A stretch of 44,512 nt of DNA from UBA1046 sp050945515. GTDB lineage: Bacteria > Bacillota > Clostridia > Saccharofermentanales > DTU023. The position numbers were made by a program, and so were the translations under genes. Of this stretch, positions 38,794 through 44,512 are shown one piece after another (position 1 is the first letter of the stretch; each line of letters starts with the position of its first letter). The stretch is taken from assembly GCA_050945515.1 (NCBI GenBank), contig JBMNTB010000014.1:1-44512 (forward strand), read 5' to 3'. The notes under the pieces are model-generated. The model saw only the letters and a list, made by a program, of their open reading frames with translations. It was not told where the DNA came from and did not search any database.

Positions 38794-39558
38794 TTAACAA
38801 TTGCTAATCTCACCAGCTTCAATCTTTGCCCTCACGATCGCCCTGACCTTTTCAAGATCGTTTGGTGTATCTACAGCAACAGTCTTAGAATCAACTTCAA
38901 TATACTGAACTTTATAACCATTCTCTATGAAGCGAAGGATTTCGATGTCCTCAACTGCCTCAACCTTCGCCTTGCCATATTTCATACCGTAATTACAATA
39001 GAACTGAAGTGCATCCGGTTTAAAGCCGTATACACAGATCTGTTTATAGTACGCATAGTCCAGGCTGCCCTTCGGGTATGGAGCAGTTGCACGAGTAAGG
39101 AAAATCCCAATTCCATCCTTATTTGTAATAACTTTTGGAACAGTAAAATTCACTGCATCAACAGGATCTTTAATCTTTGTCATAAGATTAGAAATCTCAA
39201 GATCAGGATTTGAATAAAACGGCACAATAGCAGCTTTAATAGTCGAAGGCTCCAAAAGAGGTTCATCCCCTTGAATATTCACAATTAAATCAGCAGGAAT
39301 ATTTCGTGCTACTTCGCCAATGCGATCTGTGCCTGTCTCATGTGACTCTGAAGTCATTACAACTTCGACGCCAAGCTCTTTACAGGTGTTAAAAATCTTG
39401 TCATCATCCGTTGCCACATAAACGGCATCGAAATCGTCAACATTTTTACACTGCTGATATACCCACCAAATCATGGGTTTTCCACAAATGTCTGCAAGGG
39501 GCTTTCCCGGAAAACGTGATGACTTGTAACGTGCCGGAATAACACCAATAATTTTCAT
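38794..39558 (-). CDS. kdsB: 3-deoxy-manno-octulosonate cytidylyltransferase-like protein (CMP-ulosonic acid synthetase)
   Basis: A 254-residue KdsB-family protein that activates a 3-deoxy-2-ulosonic acid with CTP. The N-terminus IIGVIPARYKSSRFPGKPL is the classic CTP-binding motif, followed by VYVATDD, TGTDRIGEVA, IVNIQGDEPL, the Kdo-specific-like LTRATAPYP, and VEDIEILRFIENGYKV. Kdo itself is a lipopolysaccharide sugar, and no KdsA, KdsC or KdsD gene is seen, so the substrate may differ. The start at 39558 follows the flippase stop by 20 bp; its ribosome binding site (GAAGAAAG) is modest, and an ATG at 39600 would overlap the flippase. Confidence 0.88.
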   Translation of the reverse strand: MKIIGVIPARYKSSRFPGKPLADICGKPMIWWVYQQCKNVDDFDAVYVATDDDKIFNTCKELGVEVVMTSESHETGTDRIGEVARNIPADLIVNIQGDEPLLEPSTIKAAIVPFYSNPDLEISNLMTKIKDPVDAVNFTVPKVITNKDGIGIFLTRATAPYPKGSLDYAYYKQICVYGFKPDALQFYCNYGMKYGKAKVEAVEDIEILRFIENGYKVQYIEVDSKTVAVDTPNDLEKVRAIVRAKIEAGEISNC

Positions 39559-39577
39559 AGACTTTCTTCGCAGAAAT

Positions 39578-40945
39578 TTATTCTCTGCTCTCCTTTTCAT
39601 TTATTAACAATTTAAGTTTTTTATTAAAATAAACTGGTTCCAAGACCTCAAACGGCAACAAGGAAACGATGTTTGCTATAACCACGCCAATCCAACTGCC
39701 AGTTGTGTAAACAAATATAACTGCTAAAGGAATGTTTACAACAGCTGCAACTCCCATCCAGATGTTTTGAATCTTAAAGTATGAAAAGCCATTTCCAAAG
39801 CTAGTATTCACGTTATGGACCACAAAGAAGAAGTTCGATATCGAGAAAACAACTGCAAATGTATAGTTTACGTTAATCGTTGAATCTCCTAGCCAGATAT
39901 TCATCGCCCACTGTAAAGCTGGGATTACCATTAGGTTAATCATCAAGCAACCAATTGACAGCAATAACGATTTCTTATATGTTTTTTTTATCCATGAATA
40001 ATTAGTCTCCACTTTAGCTTTTGTAACTGCAGACCAAATAGGAGTAAGCATTACGACAAAAATTGAGCTTATCCCATTATATATACGATTATAAGCTTGA
40101 AACTCAACAACATTATCTGGCGAGGATAAGTAACTGATTAGGAATTCATTAGTCGACGATATAACCATAAAGATTATTGTCAGCCAAAGAAGCATCAGTC
40201 CTTCCCTAAAAATTGATAATGCATACTCCTTAACAAAACAGTATAACCTTGGGATACACTGTGGAATTAATTTGAAGAATACAATTATTGTAGCTACTAA
40301 AAGTGGTAGGTTAACTGCAAATATATTTATAAAAGATACCCTTATTAGATTGCTCTCGTCTGTCTGATTATTCATCAAAAGGACCGCAACTAATATTATG
40401 CAATTGGATAATAGAGTAATGAAACTCACTACCCATGCCTTTTGGAATGCATAAAGAATCGACTGGATAATCTTTAGCAATAACTGAAGTATCATTCCTG
40501 TATATACAATCCTAAAGCATGTACTCAATACTGTTTGACTTAATAATATATCTGAAATATTTAGTATTATATTCCACTTGACATATGGAATAACTGCAAA
40601 TCCTACAATCCAGAGGATAATTAAAATCCCGCCAAGGAAAAAATATGCGGAAGAAATATATTGTCTTGCAAGCTTATAGTCTTTCTCTTTAATGGCATTA
40701 GGCAACTTATTTCTAAGGCCATTCCCTATTCCTAAATCAAACATTAAAAACCAGTTTAGGATCGAAAGAATCGTTAGCCATGCACCAAGAACGGTTGAAT
40801 TCTGAAAATACTGCATATAGATTCGCAGCATTAAAAAATTTACAACAATTGCTCCGCCCTTAACAAACAATCCAGCAATCGCATTATCAATTATAGTTTT
40901 ATCATCTTTACCGATTTTACCGATATTTTTTCCTATTAATCTCAT
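39578..40945 (-). CDS. Polysaccharide flippase, Wzx-like
   Basis: A 455-residue membrane protein with about 12-14 hydrophobic helices and the general layout of oligosaccharide flippases of the MOP superfamily, which move lipid-linked repeat units across the membrane. Visible family-like segments are the N-terminal amphipathic start followed by AGLFVKGGAIVVNFLML and LMFDLGIGNGLRNKLPNAI. AAAGG precedes the ATG. It lies between the glycosyltransferase and the KdsB-like gene, with a Wzy-like polymerase nearby, so a Wzx/Wzy-dependent pathway is likely. Base composition is clearly AT-richer than the left half of the window. Confidence 0.85.
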   Translation of the reverse strand: MRLIGKNIGKIGKDDKTIIDNAIAGLFVKGGAIVVNFLMLRIYMQYFQNSTVLGAWLTILSILNWFLMFDLGIGNGLRNKLPNAIKEKDYKLARQYISSAYFFLGGILIILWIVGFAVIPYVKWNIILNISDILLSQTVLSTCFRIVYTGMILQLLLKIIQSILYAFQKAWVVSFITLLSNCIILVAVLLMNNQTDESNLIRVSFINIFAVNLPLLVATIIVFFKLIPQCIPRLYCFVKEYALSIFREGLMLLWLTIIFMVISSTNEFLISYLSSPDNVVEFQAYNRIYNGISSIFVVMLTPIWSAVTKAKVETNYSWIKKTYKKSLLLSIGCLMINLMVIPALQWAMNIWLGDSTINVNYTFAVVFSISNFFFVVHNVNTSFGNGFSYFKIQNIWMGVAAVVNIPLAVIFVYTTGSWIGVVIANIVSLLPFEVLEPVYFNKKLKLLINEKESRE

Positions 40946-40967
40946 TCATTATCTGCCTTTCAGGTGA

Positions 40968-41759
40968 TCATGCTTTGAATCTCCTAATGAGCTCCACTAC
41001 AGATGTCGGTAGAATTCGTTTAATAAGGATTCTCATCCTTATTTTGAATCGGATTATACGACTCTGCATTTGTGTAGGATGTGTAAATCCATTGATTTTT
41101 CTAATCTCTATCTTTTCATCAAAATAGCTTAACGCATCCGATTCAGACTTTCCCCCTATCTGGTAATTTGCAATAGTCACATCAGCATGAAGATATTCAG
41201 CCCCACTCTTAAACAGTTGTATGCATTGATTATAATCTGCAGCATTTCTATACTTTAAATCAAATGGATGATTTAAAACGAAATCTCTTGAAATGAAGAG
41301 TGCTTGATGACAATAGGGCATATTTAAACTTTTACTTACCGCGTCCATCGACTGCGCCATTACATATTTCTTGAATGTTTTACTCACCGAATATACATCG
41401 CCATAAATATATCCGTATTTATGGTTTTCAATACTCTCCGCTAATCGTAACAAAACATCCGGCGAGACAAATGTGTCTCCAGCATTCATAAAGCAGCAAT
41501 AACGCCCAGAAGAATATCTTACGCCATTATTCATTGCATCATATATACCATCATCCTTTTCAGACACTATTCTTGTGGTTTCTCTAACATCATAGATTTT
41601 TTTTGTATTATTTATTAATTGTAACGTATCATCTGTTGATAGCCCGTCAACTATAATGTATTCGAAACTGTCGTATGTCTGTCCATAAACCGATTTCATA
41701 GTATCTACAATAGATTCTGAAGCGTCAAAGCATACTGTTATTATTGAAAAAAGCGGCAT
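40968..41759 (-). CDS. Glycosyltransferase family 2
   Basis: A 263-residue GT-A transferase. It starts PLFSIITVCFDASESI and has YIIVDGLSTDDT, then EKDDGIYDAMNNGVRYSSGRYCCFMNAGD, with the Asp residues that bind the nucleotide and metal. The C-terminus is basic with no membrane helix, so it is probably peripheral on the cytoplasmic face. It adds one sugar to the lipid-linked repeat unit; donor and acceptor cannot be read. The start at 41759 is chosen since AGAGGG lies 6 bases upstream; an ATG at 41765 directly abuts that site. Confidence 0.88.
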   Translation of the reverse strand: MPLFSIITVCFDASESIVDTMKSVYGQTYDSFEYIIVDGLSTDDTLQLINNTKKIYDVRETTRIVSEKDDGIYDAMNNGVRYSSGRYCCFMNAGDTFVSPDVLLRLAESIENHKYGYIYGDVYSVSKTFKKYVMAQSMDAVSKSLNMPYCHQALFISRDFVLNHPFDLKYRNAADYNQCIQLFKSGAEYLHADVTIANYQIGGKSESDALSYFDEKIEIRKINGFTHPTQMQSRIIRFKIRMRILIKRILPTSVVELIRRFKA

Positions 41760-41792
41760 AATCATCCCTCTATATATTCTACCTTATGACCT

Positions 41793-43118
41793 TTATGACT
41801 TTATGTGTCCAATTTTAAAATGCGATAATAGCCATACCCAGATGAAGCCATACACCAATGATGTCTCAAAGAATGGACTTAACTGGATAGTAAAAAACAT
41901 ACATACACAAAGCATCGCTTGTATTGTAAATTCATAAGGAGATTCCGGGTTTTTTATGTAAACAGCTCTTTTCCTACCAATAAGAATACCTATTATAAAA
42001 ACAACCAATAAAGCACCCATTAACCCGAAATCAATTACCATGTCTCCTACTACCGTAATCCAAGTTGAACCAAAACCTGTAAATCCCCTTGATCCACGAG
42101 ATGTGGCCACTAAAAGCGCATCATTTGTCCGGTCTACGATATTTTCAAAAAAATCTGTCCGCCTTGCAATGTAAGGCATCTGCATCAGCCCCCATGAATA
42201 AGGGCCTCTAAAATTATCAACAATTAGTGCAATGTTCTTAAATTGTGCACTATAATAGTTTAGGATCTGGAAAACAAGAGAACCAAACGCACCGAACTTG
42301 CTGTAGAAAAACAAAGATGTTTCTTCAATGGAAAATGACTCATTCAATCCAGATGCTAATAACAGCCTTTCAAAAGAAGAAAACCGATTGCTTATTATAA
42401 AATTGGAGTAAGCAAGAAAGGTAAAAATACCAAGTCCTAATAATATAGCGATTAATACTTTTTGCCGTCTCGGAACTTTCCGCTCCACCCGATATTCTGT
42501 TTCATTCGTTTGGGCTTCAACACCTAATAAAACTATAACTAATGCAATTAGTGCAAACACTAAGTTTAGTCTGCCAGAAAGCAATATGACTGGAAGAACA
42601 TACATTATCAAAGCTACGAACGCTTTTGCCGGTATTCTCTTCTGATTTTTCTTAGCCCTAAATGCAATCAAGAAAAATAGCGGTAGTCCTATTGGCGAAA
42701 AAAATGAACCTATAATGCCAATAAAAGAACTTTGTACGTTATTTCTATCAATATTTAGAAATCCATTCAACCGTATTACATCAATTATTCTTAGCAAAGC
42801 TCCAAATATTGTTAAAACCAATAGAGTATTGTCGCTCACTTTTATACTGTACGGTTTATATCCGTGTTGATTTTTTGACTTCAAGCCAATATATCGACCC
42901 AGTAAATAAAAAACAAAGAAGGCTATGACATATAATAAGTCATTCAGTGAAACCTTGTAATAATAATTAATGCCTGAAAATAAGTATATTCCAAACATCA
43001 TAATCCATGATGAAAAAAGCCAGAATATATCATTTATTAAAATACTTCTGTCCCTTTTATACAGTTGCCAAATTATGAAAACATAGATGGCTAAGAAAGG
43101 TATAAGCAATGTAATCAT
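41793..43118 (-). CDS. O-antigen/capsule polymerase, Wzy-like
   Basis: A 441-residue membrane protein with about 11 hydrophobic helices and one large extracytoplasmic loop near residues 245-340 that contains RGPYSWGLMQMPYIARR and SRGSRGFTGFGSTW. This layout is characteristic of oligosaccharide repeat unit polymerases, which are poorly conserved in sequence. GGGAG precedes the ATG. Presence beside a flippase supports the role. No Wzz-like chain-length regulator is in the window. Confidence 0.82.
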   Translation of the reverse strand: MITLLIPFLAIYVFIIWQLYKRDRSILINDIFWLFSSWIMMFGIYLFSGINYYYKVSLNDLLYVIAFFVFYLLGRYIGLKSKNQHGYKPYSIKVSDNTLLVLTIFGALLRIIDVIRLNGFLNIDRNNVQSSFIGIIGSFFSPIGLPLFFLIAFRAKKNQKRIPAKAFVALIMYVLPVILLSGRLNLVFALIALVIVLLGVEAQTNETEYRVERKVPRRQKVLIAILLGLGIFTFLAYSNFIISNRFSSFERLLLASGLNESFSIEETSLFFYSKFGAFGSLVFQILNYYSAQFKNIALIVDNFRGPYSWGLMQMPYIARRTDFFENIVDRTNDALLVATSRGSRGFTGFGSTWITVVGDMVIDFGLMGALLVVFIIGILIGRKRAVYIKNPESPYEFTIQAMLCVCMFFTIQLSPFFETSLVYGFIWVWLLSHFKIGHIKS

Positions 43119-43150
43119 TCGTTATTCTCCCAGAATGATAAAGCAATGAA

Positions 43151-44512
43151 CTATTCCTGTTTTATTATTTTTTCAGCCCATTTGGCTGCTTCAGTTATTG
43201 AAGTAAAGACTTTTATTCCCTCATCCTGTAACGAAGGAAAATTATAGAATATTGCCCTATCTTTTTCATTCGTTATTATCGCACCACACTTTGAGCCGTT
43301 ATAAACACCCTCCAAAAGTGTAGTTGACTTTCTGGATAGACACACATTCCCTTGAATTGCAACATTTAGGTCATCAATCACTTCAATCTTTCCAGCGAAT
43401 TCATTATAACCATCAAGATTATCCTTAGGATGATGCTTAATATAGAGCTTTACATCCCATAGGCATTCCAGCAGACTCCTAATAATCTGAAGATTCACTT
43501 CAGGCTCTCTCGGTTCTGAAAAGTATACAATTTTAGGAGTCAAGCCTTCAATTTTCTTCTTTGATTTGAATATATCCTCAACCAATTCTTTATCAAACAC
43601 AAACTTACTCTCACGATAAAGTGAATTAAGATAATCAGCAGCATTCTGGCTATATGTATAAAATACATCTCCTGTAAAGCAATGCGGAAATTTAAAGCCA
43701 TACTCTATCCCATGTGGAATACAAACAGTATCAATCCCAGCATTCTTTGCCTCGCTTTCTTCTGCAAGCGCATAAAGATCCAGGTTATTACCACTCAAGA
43801 ATCTTCCATTCCAAGGCAATGCAAACAGTTCTCGAATTAACAATTGATAGAACTTCGCCGCAACGAGCCTACATGAAAAAAAGTCTAAAATATATGGCGT
43901 TGAATGAACGAATCCCCAGTTTGCTAAACATTCTCGGAGTTCTTTCAAGTCGTTCTTTGCTTCGATATTTGCTTTTCTTAAATAATATCTCCTTATTTTC
44001 AATGAAAAAAATGAATAGAAATCTCCTACTCCAATCACGTCCTCATAAAACAATTCCCTATTATCTGTTTGTTTTATCTTGCCTTTAGCAGCTGATGTTC
44101 TGATAACCGAAAAATCATTATTATAGTCCAATTGTCTTTTTACATATTTGTTCTTTAATTGCTTAGCAAGAAGATAGATTGTAGCCCCATCAGCCTTAAA
44201 ATAACACTTCATTAAAGGATACTGTTTTCGATTTATCCTAGGATTTATCTTAATGCCTATTCTCGAAGCAGCATCTATGGTAAAACGTGCTATATTTGAT
44301 TTTGTTGCCTCGATTTGAATTTCGCTCACACAATTATTTTTCAAATAGTATTCAATTGCGAGAATCTTTTGCACCATATTGGAAAAAAGAATGTTGTCAA
44401 ATATATGTCCCGTATAATAATTATCTGCCACTGAATTTGAATAACGATAAAAATCCAATGACATCAAATCATCTAAAGATTTGTGCACTCGATTAATTTC
44501 AAAGCAATCTTC
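43151..44512 (-). CDS. Capsule-transferase-like protein with HP motif (N-terminus beyond the window)
   Basis: The frame stays open from the stop at 43151 to the right edge, so 453 residues are seen and the start lies outside; a GTG at 44488 has no ribosome binding site. The C-terminal half looks like a GT-B transferase: IPHGIEYGFKFPHCFTGD, then YIKHHPKDNLDGY and, later, SRKSTTLLEGVYNGSK. The HP followed by a Ser/Thr-rich motif is reminiscent of capsule and polysialyl-type transferases, several of which use CMP-sugars, but the family is not certain. It belongs to the same leftward operon, 32 bp upstream of the polymerase gene. Confidence 0.6.
   Translation of the reverse strand, partial: EDCFEINRVHKSLDDLMSLDFYRYSNSVADNYYTGHIFDNILFSNMVQKILAIEYYLKNNCVSEIQIEATKSNIARFTIDAASRIGIKINPRINRKQYPLMKCYFKADGATIYLLAKQLKNKYVKRQLDYNNDFSVIRTSAAKGKIKQTDNRELFYEDVIGVGDFYSFFSLKIRRYYLRKANIEAKNDLKELRECLANWGFVHSTPYILDFFSCRLVAAKFYQLLIRELFALPWNGRFLSGNNLDLYALAEESEAKNAGIDTVCIPHGIEYGFKFPHCFTGDVFYTYSQNAADYLNSLYRESKFVFDKELVEDIFKSKKKIEGLTPKIVYFSEPREPEVNLQIIRSLLECLWDVKLYIKHHPKDNLDGYNEFAGKIEVIDDLNVAIQGNVCLSRKSTTLLEGVYNGSKCGAIITNEKDRAIFYNFPSLQDEGIKVFTSITEAAKWAEKIIKQE

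Noticed and set aside
38794..39558. KdsB-like gene considered as evidence for lipopolysaccharide and a Gram-negative host
   Set aside because: No lipid A, KdsA or Lpt gene is present, and the other genes and ribosome binding sites point to Bacillota.

Overview
The window looks like a Bacillota chromosome, most likely class Clostridia. The reasons are GGAGG-type ribosome binding sites at nearly every gene, a class III (Fbp-type) fructose-1,6-bisphosphatase, a YhaM-type exoribonuclease, a three-subunit NAD(P) transhydrogenase, HicAB, and the absence of any outer-membrane gene. I cannot name a genus. No tRNA, rRNA, CRISPR array or intact insertion sequence was seen.

Region 1 (about 1-26,150) is moderately GC-rich, with mostly housekeeping or metabolic genes on both strands. 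It starts with the 3'-truncated end of a DUF885 peptidase-like gene and mtnA, then an MFS carrier. Next is the transhydrogenase operon pntAA-pntAB-pntB, behind a promoter with an 18-bp perfect palindrome. A leftward yhaM-MFS-MFS operon follows, then an FAD-dependent dehydrogenase, tcdA and a HAD phosphatase. After these come a HerA-like ATPase with a disordered linker, a hicAB toxin-antitoxin pair with a textbook operator, and an LPG-synthase/flippase-like membrane protein. An AAA/DUF4143 ATPase gene is bracketed by copies of a 95-bp direct repeat (55 bp identical) and preceded by 34-bp-spaced iterons. The region ends with fbp, lpdA, a degenerate cyclophilin and a small zinc-ribbon protein. 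Several conserved enzymes here carry extra low-complexity segments.

Region 2 (about 26,180-26,560) is a gene-poor junction with a probable terminator and possible relic coding sequence.

Region 3 (26,562-44,512, all leftward, clearly AT-richer) is a surface-polysaccharide locus that continues past the right edge. Its genes are tightly packed and often translationally coupled. It encodes three nucleotide-sugar modules: (a) CapE-CapF-CapG for UDP-N-acetyl-L-fucosamine; (b) GmhA, HddA and an HddC-GmhB fusion for GDP-D-glycero-alpha-D-manno-heptose, with a Gmd-like dehydratase, an Fcl-like epimerase/reductase and a small cupin that could convert it to a 6-deoxyheptose; (c) a DRE-TIM pyruvate-type aldolase fused to an unrecognised C-terminal domain, a KDG-kinase-like PfkB kinase and a KdsB-like CMP transferase, which together suggest a CMP-activated 3-deoxy-2-ulosonic acid in a Gram-positive-type organism. 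Assembly and export genes are a Wzx-like flippase, a Wzy-like polymerase, a GT2 transferase and a capsule-transferase-like protein with an HP motif. Module (c) is the best candidate here for an undescribed system.
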